Origin: Polynucleobacter sp. JS-JIR-5-A7
Lineage (GTDB): Bacteria > Pseudomonadota > Gammaproteobacteria > Burkholderiales > Burkholderiaceae
Direction: 5' to 3'
DNA length: 64,000 bases
Assembly: GCF_018687935.1 (NCBI RefSeq)
Contig: NZ_CP061308.1
Location: 2,040,048-2,104,047 of the forward strand
Of the stretch, positions 27,348-35,999 are shown one piece after another (position 1 is the stretch's first letter; each line of letters begins with the position of its first letter). The notes below the pieces were generated by a model. The model made no database searches, was not told the origin of the DNA, and saw only the letters and a program-made list of their open reading frames with translations. The translations under genes were made by a program, and so were the position numbers.

Positions 27348-28475
27348 TTAAGTCTGGAGTGCTGAAGTAATTGCCGCTAATCTTGCAAGCTCAAATGCGC
27401 TACCGATTCGCTCACCATTAGATCGATCTTCTGCTGCGACACCAGCAATAATTTCGGCAGTATTAAGTGCTTGAGCGTTCCGCATTGCCTTGATCAAGGC
27501 GGCAACATTCAACCCTATCTTTGCAGCAAGATTTAATAATTGTTGTCCGCGATCAGGCTTGCGCCAAACATCGGCACGATTCAACCAAGCTAAGACATCC
27601 ACCGCCTGAAAACGGCTATGGCATTTATCAATGAATGTAATGAGCTCACTAAAGATTTCACTAAAATCACGAACCTCAATAGGCATCCGAACACATTCTG
27701 CCCACGAACGAATCTCGCTGGCAGGCACATTCATTAAGGCAATTGCGCAACGATCATCTAATGCATCTCCAATCGAATCAAAATGGGCAATCAACTGTTC
27801 ACGAAATTTTTCTTGAGCCAGTTGCACGTTTAATGTTGGTGAAAGAATCGTTTTAGCAGCGCCCGTGTTTAACAATACTTGGAACATATGCATTGGCTTG
27901 CTCGCAACCAAACCTCTAGCGAGTTCTTGCCAGATCCGCTCTGCGGATAAAGCATTTAATTCGCCGGCCTGAACGATGGCTTTTAATGAGAGCATCGTTT
28001 CATCTGCCACACTAAATTCTGGAAAGCGTGCGGCAAAACGAGCGATACGCAATAAACGCAATGGATCTTCTGCAAAAGCATCTGATACATGCCGAAAGAC
28101 TTTTGCTGCTAAATCTTTTTGTCCGCCATAAGGATCCAAAATAGGTCCGCATAGCTTTCCATCACCATCGACTTCTTGGGCCATGGCATTAATCGTTAAA
28201 TCACGACGCTGCAGATCTTGCTCTAAAGTGACTGAAGGGTCCGCATAAAAATGGAAGCCTTTATAGCCTTTGCCCGTCTTACGTTCAGTGCGCGCTAAAG
28301 CATATTCAGCTTGAGTCTTGGGATGCAAAAAAACGGGGAAATCTTTTCCAACTGGTCGAAAGCCATTCGCAATCATTTCCTCAACGCTGGAGCCCACTAC
28401 TACGTAGTCAATATCATGGACTGGTAAACCCATGAGGGTATCTCGAATGGCACCGCCAACGGCGTAAATCTTCAT
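27348..28475 (-). CDS. cca: CCA tRNA nucleotidyltransferase
   Basis: A 375-residue class II enzyme that builds and repairs the 3' CCA of tRNAs. The catalytic head begins MKIYAVGGAIRDTLMGLPVH, with the metal Asp pair in HDIDYVVVG. ERRD-like recognition residues are in LQRRDLTINAMAQ, and RLLRIARFAARF is the neck motif. It is shorter than the E. coli enzyme (412), and I see no clear HD phosphohydrolase motif in the C-terminal part, so the extra phosphatase activities may be absent. It overlaps the upstream NDUFA9-like gene by 1 base. Confidence 0.93.
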   Translation of the reverse strand: MKIYAVGGAIRDTLMGLPVHDIDYVVVGSSVEEMIANGFRPVGKDFPVFLHPKTQAEYALARTERKTGKGYKGFHFYADPSVTLEQDLQRRDLTINAMAQEVDGDGKLCGPILDPYGGQKDLAAKVFRHVSDAFAEDPLRLLRIARFAARFPEFSVADETMLSLKAIVQAGELNALSAERIWQELARGLVASKPMHMFQVLLNTGAAKTILSPTLNVQLAQEKFREQLIAHFDSIGDALDDRCAIALMNVPASEIRSWAECVRMPIEVRDFSEIFSELITFIDKCHSRFQAVDVLAWLNRADVWRKPDRGQQLLNLAAKIGLNVAALIKAMRNAQALNTAEIIAGVAAEDRSNGERIGSAFELARLAAITSALQT

Positions 28476-29383
28476 TACTGCATACCCTCTAGGGTGCGGC
28501 GGCTCATTTTGAACACTTCAGTCAAAGCATCTCTACCGTTCACAGGCAAAGTATTGGGCAACTGCATAGAAGCAATGTTGTCGCGTGACATCAAGGTTGG
28601 CACAGGCAAAAACTCAAAGGCTAAAGCCTGGAGATATCCCACAAAAGCCGGCACGGGAATAATGGCACAAGAAGTCTTGGCTTTGCGTGCAGCAAACTCC
28701 ACAATCTCTTTCATCGTATAAACCGTAGGGCCTACTAAATCATAAGACTGATGAATGGTTTGTGGCATCGCTAAAGATTTTACAAATGCGATTGCGACAT
28801 CATCCACGCTCACTGGCTGAAACTTTGCTTGATGGTTTGCCAAAGGCATTGCTGGAAACAATTTGGCAAGCTTAGCAAATAAATTAATGAATTGATCTTG
28901 CGCGCCGAAAATAACTGAGGGTCTAAAAATAGTCCAATCTACATTACTAGCCTTAACCGCCGCCTCTCCATCACCCTTACTCCGTTGATACATAGAGGGT
29001 CCATTGGAGTCGGCACCAAGCGCACTCATGTGCAGATAGCGCTTTAGCCCATGGAGTTGCATCGCAGTAATAATATTTTTTGGTAAATCTACGTGTGCAG
29101 CTTTAAATACTTTCCCATAAGGCTGAGCCGGTTTGTCGTGCAATACGCCAACTAAGTTGATGACTGCGCCATTGGGTTTTATACGAGCACACAATGACTG
29201 CAATTCATCAAACTCATGAATGTCAGCATCCTCAATATGTATCTTCGGTAGCATACGTAACTCACGCCCAGCCGCAGGATGACTAGACGGAATTAATACT
29301 GAATAGCCCGCAACTTGAAGCTGTGCAGCTAACACACGGCCCACAAATCCATTGCCACCAATGAGTAAAATATCGTATTGCAT
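28475..29383 (-). CDS. complex I NDUFA9-like NAD(P)-binding protein (atypical SDR)
   Basis: A 302-residue atypical short-chain dehydrogenase. The nucleotide-binding loop GGNGFVGRVLAAQL is at residues 8-21, followed by NLVGVLHD, HMSALGADSNGPSMYQRSKGDGE and FRPSVIFG, the pattern of the NDUFA9/ycf39-like group. The mitochondrial member is an accessory complex I subunit. Bacterial ones are thought to bind NAD(P)H or act in quinone-linked processes; the role here is not known. It lies between slt and cca, all on the minus strand. Confidence 0.85.
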   Translation of the reverse strand: MQYDILLIGGNGFVGRVLAAQLQVAGYSVLIPSSHPAAGRELRMLPKIHIEDADIHEFDELQSLCARIKPNGAVINLVGVLHDKPAQPYGKVFKAAHVDLPKNIITAMQLHGLKRYLHMSALGADSNGPSMYQRSKGDGEAAVKASNVDWTIFRPSVIFGAQDQFINLFAKLAKLFPAMPLANHQAKFQPVSVDDVAIAFVKSLAMPQTIHQSYDLVGPTVYTMKEIVEFAARKAKTSCAIIPVPAFVGYLQALAFEFLPVPTLMSRDNIASMQLPNTLPVNGRDALTEVFKMSRRTLEGMQ

Positions 29384-29408
29384 AGAGCCTTCTTTTATAA
29401 ACGTATCG

Positions 29409-31370
29409 TTAAGGTAACTCAGATTGTGTCGCAGCTTTAGGCGTAATCACACCTAAACGTTGCTTTAATGATTGTGCTTGTCCGTTCATTACCGATGAAT
29501 AGTAATTCGCATTGGACAATACATTCTTTACATAAGTACGTGTTTCATTAAATGGAATCGTTTCAGCAAAGATGGCGCCTTCAGTAGGCCCTGTGAGCTT
29601 TTCGCGCCAAGCCTTAGACCGCGAAGGGCCTGCGTTATACGCAGCTGAAGCCAGCACCCAAGAGCCGTCCAAATCAATCAACACCATATTGAGGTAATTG
29701 CTGCCCAAGGTCAGATTGGTATTGGTATCGGTCAACTTATCGTTGGTGTAATTCGTCATTCCAATTTTCTTGGCGACATACTTTGCGGTGTTAGGCATGA
29801 CTTGCATCAAGCCAGAAGCGCCAACTGAAGAAGAGGCATTCATGATGAAGCGTGACTCCTGACGAATGAGTCCATAAGCCCAAGCAAGATTCAAATCAAT
29901 CTGCCTTGCAATTGGAGAAAGCTCATCACGGTATGGCGTCGGGTAACGCAAACTAAAATCATGCTCTTGCTTGGTTCGATCTGCAGTATTGACCACGCGA
30001 TCATAGAGATTGACTCGTTTGGCATACTCTGCGGCAGCCAATAGCTGCTTATCTGTCATGTTCCGTAATTCCCAATTCCACTCACGATTACCTTCAAAAC
30101 GTAAGTTCATCGCATAAAGGCGCTCACCACGAATAAATCCCTTATGGCTAGCCATGGCATCAATTTCAGACTCAGTTACCTTGGTGCGACTTGGTGCATG
30201 GTTCGATTTGCCCAACTCTTCACGAGCGAGCTGACCATAAAAGTTGTATTGATCAGCAATCATCTCAAAGCTATCTTTAGCCTTGGCATCCTGACCCTCA
30301 GCCTTTGATGCACGACCGTACCAATAGGTCCAAGCAGGATCTTTGCTGCGTATCACAGGGTTCATACCATCGATAGCATTCTTCACCAAGACCCAGTCTT
30401 TAGCACGTAATGCAGCACGCACTTTCCATTCTTGCGATTCAACCGAGAGCAGTTCGTTATAGCCCAGAGCTTGTTGCAATCGATAAGCGTCATCTGCATT
30501 TGGGTCTAATTTCTTCGCCAAAAATTGTCCAATAACACCCCATGCCACCGCTTGATTCTCTTTGCTATAGCGCGATGATGTTTGCAAGAAATCTCGATAG
30601 GCTTTTGATGGATCGGCTTTAGCCGCCCTCACAATCTCGCCAATAGGGTCATCACCACCAAGACGTTTCGCCATGGTGTCAAAACCTCTTTCGCTGGCAG
30701 CACGACCAATCGCCTTTGCCTCACTTGGCGTCATACCGCCTGCCGCTACTAGTGAAGGCACTAACTCTTGGCAGGCTTGACCGAAGTAACTGGGGTCCAA
30801 CAAGATTGCCCGTGAATCAATTGCTAATTTTGTTGGGTTCTCACCTTGCGAAAGCTTGGATACCAAGGAATAGCATTTCACTTGAGTATCGTCATCTAAA
30901 ACAAACTTGGCGTACTCAGCATCAAATCGCGCCCAGTCTTTGCGCTTACCCAGCACCAGTAGCCAATCATTGCGCATACGATCTGCTAAAGCAGTGCCTT
31001 GATATTGATTTAAGAATGCAACTACCTGAGTATCGGCACTGTAGTCATTTCGCGGCCCTCCAGCGCTATCAAACAACTGAGGCTTGATACGGAAATAAGC
31101 TACATAGTCATCAAAAGGATAGTTGGCTAAATTGGCTGACAACTGCTGCGTACGAAACACATCATTTTTTCTGGCTGCCTCACGTAAGTCGATAAACATC
31201 CTATCGGCGTCAGTAATTTCAGCTGGGGCGGCCTTACTCTCATAGGATTTAGGTAGAACTGGCTTTTTCAATTTTTCTGCAAATGCTTGGGGCGCATTGA
31301 AGACTAGGCCCAAAATCAGAATCTTGGCCCATTGTTGGCATATGCGAATTTTTAACTTCTTTTTCAACAT
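29409..31370 (-). CDS. slt: soluble lytic murein transglycosylase
   Basis: A 653-residue periplasmic peptidoglycan lyase. A signal peptide covers about residues 1-31. A long helical superhelix (the doughnut-shaped U and L domains) follows, and then the catalytic SLT domain with Glu in LIRQESRFIMNASSSVGASG, LMQVMPNTA, and the later AYNAGPSRSKAWR. It cleaves glycan strands to anhydromuropeptides. An AmpG-like permease, which would import such products, is encoded at 40187-41506. It is divergent from the 5-FCL gene. Confidence 0.93.
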   Translation of the reverse strand: MLKKKLKIRICQQWAKILILGLVFNAPQAFAEKLKKPVLPKSYESKAAPAEITDADRMFIDLREAARKNDVFRTQQLSANLANYPFDDYVAYFRIKPQLFDSAGGPRNDYSADTQVVAFLNQYQGTALADRMRNDWLLVLGKRKDWARFDAEYAKFVLDDDTQVKCYSLVSKLSQGENPTKLAIDSRAILLDPSYFGQACQELVPSLVAAGGMTPSEAKAIGRAASERGFDTMAKRLGGDDPIGEIVRAAKADPSKAYRDFLQTSSRYSKENQAVAWGVIGQFLAKKLDPNADDAYRLQQALGYNELLSVESQEWKVRAALRAKDWVLVKNAIDGMNPVIRSKDPAWTYWYGRASKAEGQDAKAKDSFEMIADQYNFYGQLAREELGKSNHAPSRTKVTESEIDAMASHKGFIRGERLYAMNLRFEGNREWNWELRNMTDKQLLAAAEYAKRVNLYDRVVNTADRTKQEHDFSLRYPTPYRDELSPIARQIDLNLAWAYGLIRQESRFIMNASSSVGASGLMQVMPNTAKYVAKKIGMTNYTNDKLTDTNTNLTLGSNYLNMVLIDLDGSWVLASAAYNAGPSRSKAWREKLTGPTEGAIFAETIPFNETRTYVKNVLSNANYYSSVMNGQAQSLKQRLGVITPKAATQSELP

Positions 31371-31444
31371 CTAACCCTATATCGATGGATGAGGCATTTT
31401 GTTACGCTAACTTGATTACTACATCTATTGATTTTCGCCTGATA

Positions 31445-32071
31445 ATGGTCGATATGCACGGTAATTCACCAAAAACTCTTCGCCAAGAATTGTTAAAGCA
31501 ACGCAAAGAATTTGCGGCGAGGGCAAACTATACCCATACCACAGAACTCCTGCTAAGTAAGCTAAACGCATTTTTAGAATCGGATGGCGCATCCCTGCGC
31601 TCGATCGCGCTCTATTGGCCCATTCAGGATGAATTGGATTTGCGTCCTACCTTAATTGCTTGGTCTAAAAACGCATCCGGACGTCTACTCACACTGCCTT
31701 TTGCTCGGCCTGATAAGCATCTCGATTTTTATGAATGGAGAGATGGTGACAGCCTAATCCCAAGCAAACATGGTGTGCCAGAACCAGACCCGAATAACTC
31801 AGATAGGCCTGCTAGCACACCGGACTGCATCCTGATTCCTTGTGTTGGCTGGTCAAGCTCAACAGCAAACGGTAAAACGCATTACTGGCGTCTAGGTTAT
31901 GGCGGTGGCTATTTTGATCGAACCCTTGCGAACTTGAGAGAAAACAATCCCAAGCTCATTTGTATTGGGATTGGATTTGATTGGCAAAAACTGGATGATA
32001 CCCAGTGGGCGGCTCAAACACACGATGAGCCTTTGGATATACTACTGACTGAGTCAGGCTTACTTCGTTAG
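31445..32071 (+). CDS. 5-formyltetrahydrofolate cyclo-ligase
   Basis: A protein of about 208 residues that converts 5-formyl-THF to 5,10-methenyl-THF using ATP. Family motifs are LRQELLKQRKEF at the start, RLLTLPFARPDKHLDFYEW (substrate and phosphate binding) and GYGGGYFDRTLANL near the end. The frame is open back to an ATG at 31385, but that start is only 14 bases from the slt start on the other strand; 31445 leaves room for divergent promoters and matches the family start. It overlaps the end of metF by 12 bases (convergent). Confidence 0.9.
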   Translation: MVDMHGNSPKTLRQELLKQRKEFAARANYTHTTELLLSKLNAFLESDGASLRSIALYWPIQDELDLRPTLIAWSKNASGRLLTLPFARPDKHLDFYEWRDGDSLIPSKHGVPEPDPNNSDRPASTPDCILIPCVGWSSSTANGKTHYWRLGYGGGYFDRTLANLRENNPKLICIGIGFDWQKLDDTQWAAQTHDEPLDILLTESGLLR

Positions 32072-32890
32072 ATCGAGGTTGTCGGCGATTGCTAAAACTG
32101 CATCTGCTTGATTCAAAGAATAGAAATGTAAGCCTGGTGCGCCAGCGGTCAGAAGCTGGTCACACAGATCCGTCACCACCTGTTCACCAAACGCACGTAT
32201 AGATGCAATGTCATCGCCATATGACTGGAGGCGCAAGCGAATCCAACGTGGAATCTCAGCGCCACAGGCGTCTGAAAAACGTAGCAACTGCGTACTATTC
32301 GTAATCGGCATGATGCCGGCAATAATGGGCTGCGTAACACCTAAGTCATAAGCCTCATCGACAAAACGAAAGTAGGCATCACTGTTATAAAAATACTGCG
32401 TTACAGCAGAATTAGCCCCTGCCTTCATTTTTTGCACAAAGAAATCTATATCGCTTGCAGGCGACTTTGCCTGTGGATGAGTCTCTGGATAGGCTGCCAC
32501 ATCAATATGAAACCAATCACCTGTTTCCGCACGAATAAATTCAACTAATTCATTGGCATGATGAAACTCACCGTACTGGCCCATGCCAGATGGTAAGTCA
32601 CCACGGAGAGCCACGATACGTTTTATGCCTAAAGCTTGATACTGCTTCAACATTTCTCTCACACTATCGCGTGAGCTGCCAACACAAGATAAGTGGGGAG
32701 CCACTGCAGCGCCTGCAGCATGAATATCACTCACTACTTTTAATGTGCCAGACTGAGTAGAACCACCGGCACCAAAAGTCACAGAATAAAACGCTGGCTT
32801 GAGTGTTTCGCTGAAGCGCTCACGCACAAGGCGCAACTTATTCTCACCTTCAGGTGTTTTTGGAGGAAAGAACTCGACGCTTAATTCCAT
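32060..32890 (-). CDS. metF: methylenetetrahydrofolate reductase
   Basis: A 276-residue FAD-dependent enzyme that reduces 5,10-methylene-THF to 5-methyl-THF, the methyl donor for MetH. The start MELSVEFFPPKTPEGENKL contains the catalytic Glu region (SVEFFPP). VTFGAGGS, HLSCVG and AAYPETHPQ match the family. It lies 34 bases after ahcY on the same strand, so it probably shares the SAH-controlled transcript. This links methyl-group supply to removal of S-adenosylhomocysteine. Confidence 0.95.
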   Translation of the reverse strand: MELSVEFFPPKTPEGENKLRLVRERFSETLKPAFYSVTFGAGGSTQSGTLKVVSDIHAAGAAVAPHLSCVGSSRDSVREMLKQYQALGIKRIVALRGDLPSGMGQYGEFHHANELVEFIRAETGDWFHIDVAAYPETHPQAKSPASDIDFFVQKMKAGANSAVTQYFYNSDAYFRFVDEAYDLGVTQPIIAGIMPITNSTQLLRFSDACGAEIPRWIRLRLQSYGDDIASIRAFGEQVVTDLCDQLLTAGAPGLHFYSLNQADAVLAIADNLDLTK

Positions 32891-32924
32891 GATCTTGGGC
32901 CTAGGTATCTATTAAATGAATGGA

Positions 32925-34370
32925 TTAATAACGATAGTGGTCAGCCTTATATGGGCCTTCCTTCGTTACACCAATGTAGGAAGCCTGCTGATCAGACAAC
33001 ACCGTTAACTCTGCATTGAGAGTCTTGAGCTGTAAACGTGCAACCTTCTCATCCAAATGCTTAGGCAATGTATATACACCGATTGGGTATTTATCTGTAC
33101 CTACCGCATTCCACAATTCGATTTGCGCGATCACTTGGTTTGCAAATGATGAGCTCATGACATAAGAGGGGTGTCCCGTACCGCAACCTAGGTTTACCAA
33201 ACGGCCCTTGGCCAAAATGATGATGCGCTTTTCAGGTTGGCCATTGGCAGCCGGGAAAATCACATGGTCAACTTGTGGCTTGATCTCTTCCCATTTGTAT
33301 TTTTCGATGCCGGCGACGTCGATCTCGTTATCAAAGTGGCCAATGTTACAAACGATCGCTTGATTCTTCATCTTCACCATATGGTCATGTGTAATCACAT
33401 GATAGTTGCCTGTTGCAGAAACAAAGATATCTGCTTTGTCAGCAGCATAATCCATAGTCACAACACGATAGCCTTCCATAGCTGCTTGTAACGCACAAAT
33501 CGGATCCACTTCGGTAACCCAAACTTGAGCAGACAAAGCGCGCAATGCTTGGGCCGAACCTTTGCCGACATCGCCATAACCACAAACTACTGCAACCTTG
33601 CCGGCAACCATGACGTCGGTAGCACGCTTGATCGCATCAACTAAAGACTCGCGGCAACCATAGAGGTTGTCGAACTTGCTCTTAGTAACTGAGTCGTTCA
33701 CGTTGATTGCAGGGAATTTCAAATCGCCCTTAGCAAACATTTGATACAGGCGATGCACACCAGTAGTCGTCTCTTCTGTAACGCCCTTTACTTTTTCCAA
33801 GCGTGTGGAATACCAAGTTGGATCTTGTGCCAATTTTTTCTTAATGGCAGAGAACAAAATGGTTTCTTCTTCGCTAGTGGGGTGATTCAAGCAAGCTTGA
33901 TCTTTTTCAGCACGTGCGCCGAGGTGCAGTAACAAAGTCGCATCGCCACCGTCATCCAAAATCATATTGGTATAACCGCCGTCAGCCCATTCAAAAATAC
34001 GATGGGTGAAATCCCAATATTGCTCAAGGGTCTCACCCTTAATGGCATAGACTGGCGTGCCATTGGCAGCAATTGCAGCTGCAGCATGATCTTGTGTTGA
34101 GAAAATATTGCAAGAAGCCCATTGAACTTGGGCTCCGAGAGCCTCTAGGGTCTCAATCAATACTGCGGTTTGAATGGTCATGTGCAATGAACCAGTAATA
34201 CGGGCACCGCGTAATGGCTGTTGCGCTGAAAACTCATCACGAATAGCGATCAAGCCAGGCATTTCAGTTTCAGCAATCGCAATTTCTTTACGGCCAAAAT
34301 CAGCTAAAGAAATATCGGCAATTGCGCAACGGGTGGCAACAAAATTATTTAAATCAGAAACGGTATTCAT
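32925..34370 (-). CDS. ahcY: adenosylhomocysteinase
   Basis: A 481-residue NAD-dependent enzyme that hydrolyses SAH to adenosine and homocysteine. NAD-binding GYGDVGKGSAQALRAL, the substrate region NVNDSVTKSKFDNLYGCRES, and the C-terminal GPYKADHYRY are all diagnostic. The frame is open upstream, but the ATG at 34370 gives MNTVSDLNNF, the usual length, and a GGAG Shine-Dalgarno 5 bases away. That SD is the one buried in a leader hairpin downstream of an SAH riboswitch, so expression should rise with SAH. metF follows in the same direction. Confidence 0.97.
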   Translation of the reverse strand: MNTVSDLNNFVATRCAIADISLADFGRKEIAIAETEMPGLIAIRDEFSAQQPLRGARITGSLHMTIQTAVLIETLEALGAQVQWASCNIFSTQDHAAAAIAANGTPVYAIKGETLEQYWDFTHRIFEWADGGYTNMILDDGGDATLLLHLGARAEKDQACLNHPTSEEETILFSAIKKKLAQDPTWYSTRLEKVKGVTEETTTGVHRLYQMFAKGDLKFPAINVNDSVTKSKFDNLYGCRESLVDAIKRATDVMVAGKVAVVCGYGDVGKGSAQALRALSAQVWVTEVDPICALQAAMEGYRVVTMDYAADKADIFVSATGNYHVITHDHMVKMKNQAIVCNIGHFDNEIDVAGIEKYKWEEIKPQVDHVIFPAANGQPEKRIIILAKGRLVNLGCGTGHPSYVMSSSFANQVIAQIELWNAVGTDKYPIGVYTLPKHLDEKVARLQLKTLNAELTVLSDQQASYIGVTKEGPYKADHYRY

Positions 34371-34441
34371 CAATGCTCCAGCTAAAAACGATCCAATGCT
34401 GGAGTGCAAACTCGCTAGCCGTTGAATCATGGGTTAGCGAG
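34371..34441 (-). promoter_or_regulatory. ahcY riboswitch expression platform (two switching hairpins)
   Basis: On the minus strand, hairpin A pairs 34435-34441 with 34411-34417 (7 bp perfect). Hairpin B pairs 34398-34404 with 34376-34382 (7 bp perfect), and its second arm contains the ahcY SD (GGAG, 34376-34379). The left arm of A shares bases with the 3' strand of aptamer stem P1 (34439-34443), so A and the SAH-bound aptamer exclude each other. When A is open, its right arm (with bases 34418-34419) can pair, with two bulges, with the left arm of B and free the SD. The pairings are visible; the ON-switch mechanism is inferred. Confidence 0.65.
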
Positions 34442-34541
34442 CGCAGTTGCAATAAGCAAATTCTGGAGGTTGCCCTAGAACTTACTCCCTCCAAGCCTGG
34501 GGAAATGCTGGGTCTCAACATTCCTTGCAACGCTCCTTGAA
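34437..34541 (-). promoter_or_regulatory. SAH (S-adenosylhomocysteine) riboswitch upstream of ahcY
   Basis: Read on the minus strand, the element contains CAAGGAGCGTTGCAA, then CCCAGGCTTGG, then AACTGCGCTC. These match in order the conserved strings of the SAH riboswitch (GAGGAGCGCUGCAA, CCCAGGCUCG, AACGGCGCUC), with compensatory changes. P1 is 34531-34535 with 34439-34443. The pseudoknot is 34536-34539 with 34492-34495. An extra stem lies between (GGAATG with CATTTCC). Position, strand and gene agree with the known ON-switch for ahcY in Betaproteobacteria. Confidence 0.9.
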
Positions 34542-34543
34542 GG

Positions 34544-34573
34544 TATAGAGAAATTGTAATCAATTTCTCTATA
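34544..34573. repeat. perfect 13-bp inverted repeat before the SAH aptamer
   Basis: The arms 34544-34556 and 34561-34573 are perfectly complementary with a 4-base loop. The element lies 2 bases upstream of the SAH aptamer, between metK and ahcY. No T-run follows on either strand. It could be a terminator remnant for metK, an operator, or an RNA stem that stabilises the ahcY 5' end. Confidence 0.6.
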
Positions 34574-34630
34574 TTTCGCCTCAATCCATCTATAAACTGC
34601 TTTTGAAGGCTTTCTAAACGGCTTTAGTAC

Positions 34631-35797
34631 TTATAGACCTGCAGCAGCACGTAATGCGGCGGCCTTATCAGTCTGTTCCCAAGTAAATTCTGGCTCTTCA
34701 CGACCAAAGTGACCGTAAGCAGCCGTCTTGCGATAGATTGGGCGCAAGAGGTTCAGCATTTTCACAATCCCTTTTGGACGCAAATCAAAGTGCTCAGATA
34801 CTAATTGCGCAATCTTCTCATCAGAGATCTTGCCAGTGCCATAAGTGCTCACCATCACTGAAGTTGGTTTTGCAACGCCAATAGCGTAAGAGATCTGGAT
34901 CAAACACTTGCTTGCTAAACCGGCAGCAACGACGTTCTTAGCCACATAACGACCGGCATAGGCCGCAGAGCGATCAACCTTAGATGGATCTTTACCAGAG
35001 AATGCGCCACCACCGTGAGGGGCTGCACCGCCGTAGGTATCCACAATAATTTTGCGACCAGTTAAACCGCAATCGCCTTGTGGGCCACCAATAACGAAAC
35101 GGCCAGTAGGATTGACCAAAAAATTAATTGCGCCTTTGATCAAATGCTTTGGCAATACTGGTTTGATGATTTCTTCGATGACTGCTTCACGCAATTTTTC
35201 AAGAGAAATATCTTCATCATGCTGAGTAGACAGCACAACCGTATCGATTGAGTCAGGCTTACCGTCCACATAACGTAATGTCACTTGTGACTTGGCATCT
35301 GGGCGCAACCATGTCAAACGGCCATCACGACGCAATTGAGATTGACGCTCAACCAAACGGTGTGATAAGTGAATTGGCAAAGGCATAAGCTCAGCCGTCT
35401 CATCACAAGCATAACCAAACATTAAGCCTTGGTCGCCAGCGCCTTGATCTAAACCATCATCATGTGCCTTATCAACGCCTTGCGCAATATCTGGACTTTG
35501 CTTGTCATAGGCAACTAATACAGCGCATCCTTTGTAATCAATGCCGTAGGCGGTATTGTCGTAGCCAATTTCACGCAAAGTATTGCGAGCCACTTGAATG
35601 TAGTCAACGTTAGCGTTAGTAGTAATTTCACCAGCAAGTACTACTAAACCGGTATTACACAAAGTTTCTGCAGCGACGCGTGCTGTTGGATCTTGGGCCA
35701 AAATGGCATCCAAAATCGAATCAGAAATTTGGTCTGCTACTTTATCGGGGTGGCCTTCAGAAACAGATTCTGAGGTGAAGAAGTAATCATTTGCCAT
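34631..35797 (-). CDS. metK: S-adenosylmethionine synthase
   Basis: A 388-residue enzyme that makes SAM from methionine and ATP. Diagnostic segments are FTSESVSEGHPDKVADQISD at the start, GAGDQGLMFGYA, and GGAFSGKDPSKVDRSAAYA. The length is normal. AAAGGA lies 7 bases before the ATG. The leader (35798-35920) folds like a SAM-II riboswitch, so synthesis should fall as SAM rises. It is divergent from an LpxL-type acyltransferase and lies upstream of ahcY on the same strand. Confidence 0.97.
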   Translation of the reverse strand: MANDYFFTSESVSEGHPDKVADQISDSILDAILAQDPTARVAAETLCNTGLVVLAGEITTNANVDYIQVARNTLREIGYDNTAYGIDYKGCAVLVAYDKQSPDIAQGVDKAHDDGLDQGAGDQGLMFGYACDETAELMPLPIHLSHRLVERQSQLRRDGRLTWLRPDAKSQVTLRYVDGKPDSIDTVVLSTQHDEDISLEKLREAVIEEIIKPVLPKHLIKGAINFLVNPTGRFVIGGPQGDCGLTGRKIIVDTYGGAAPHGGGAFSGKDPSKVDRSAAYAGRYVAKNVVAAGLASKCLIQISYAIGVAKPTSVMVSTYGTGKISDEKIAQLVSEHFDLRPKGIVKMLNLLRPIYRKTAAYGHFGREEPEFTWEQTDKAAALRAAAGL

Positions 35798-35803
35798 TGC
35801 ATA

Positions 35804-35864
35804 TTCCTTTAAAAATTAACACGCTCTGTAGGACAACTCGACGTGCCAGGAACTACAACGGCGA
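35804..35864 (-). promoter_or_regulatory. metK leader expression platform
   Basis: Directly 3' of the SAM-II-like aptamer on the minus strand, bases 35855-35864 can pair with aptamer bases 35886-35890 and 35897-35901, which would break the aptamer stem P1. A second segment (35832-35838) is a perfect 7-bp complement to 35896-35902. A TTCCT at 35848-35852 complements the metK SD (near 35804-35809). The complementarities are seen; which fold is ON or OFF is inferred. Confidence 0.5.
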
Positions 35865-35915
35865 CGCTTTAGCAGAATTTTTGAATCGCCCTGCAAGTTG
35901 TCTTAACTCGGCGAT
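35865..35915 (-). promoter_or_regulatory. SAM-II-like riboswitch aptamer upstream of metK
   Basis: Minus-strand layout: stem P1 5' arm ATCGCC (35910-35915), a loop starting GAGTT and ending CTTGCAG, P1 3' arm GGCGAT (35885-35890), an A-rich joining segment, then GCTAAAGC (35866-35873). This order, with CUUGCAG directly before the P1 3' arm and GCUAAAG after an A-rich linker, is the SAM-II (alphaproteobacterial SAM) pattern, where CUUGC pairs with GCUAAAG as a pseudoknot. The 51-base size matches SAM-II. It lies in the metK 5' leader, the expected target. Confidence 0.75.
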
Positions 35916-35999
35916 AACGTAATTCTATCTGAAAAGGGTGTAATCCATCAAGAGGCACTTAAATTTGGTCTCTACAGCCGCATTGAATATCATTGGAGG

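Noticed and set aside
31371..31444. Possible 6S RNA next to the 5-formyl-THF cyclo-ligase gene, as seen in many bacteria
   Set aside because: Only about 74 bases separate the neighbouring genes, too short for a 6S RNA of about 180 bases, and no bulged hairpin is visible.
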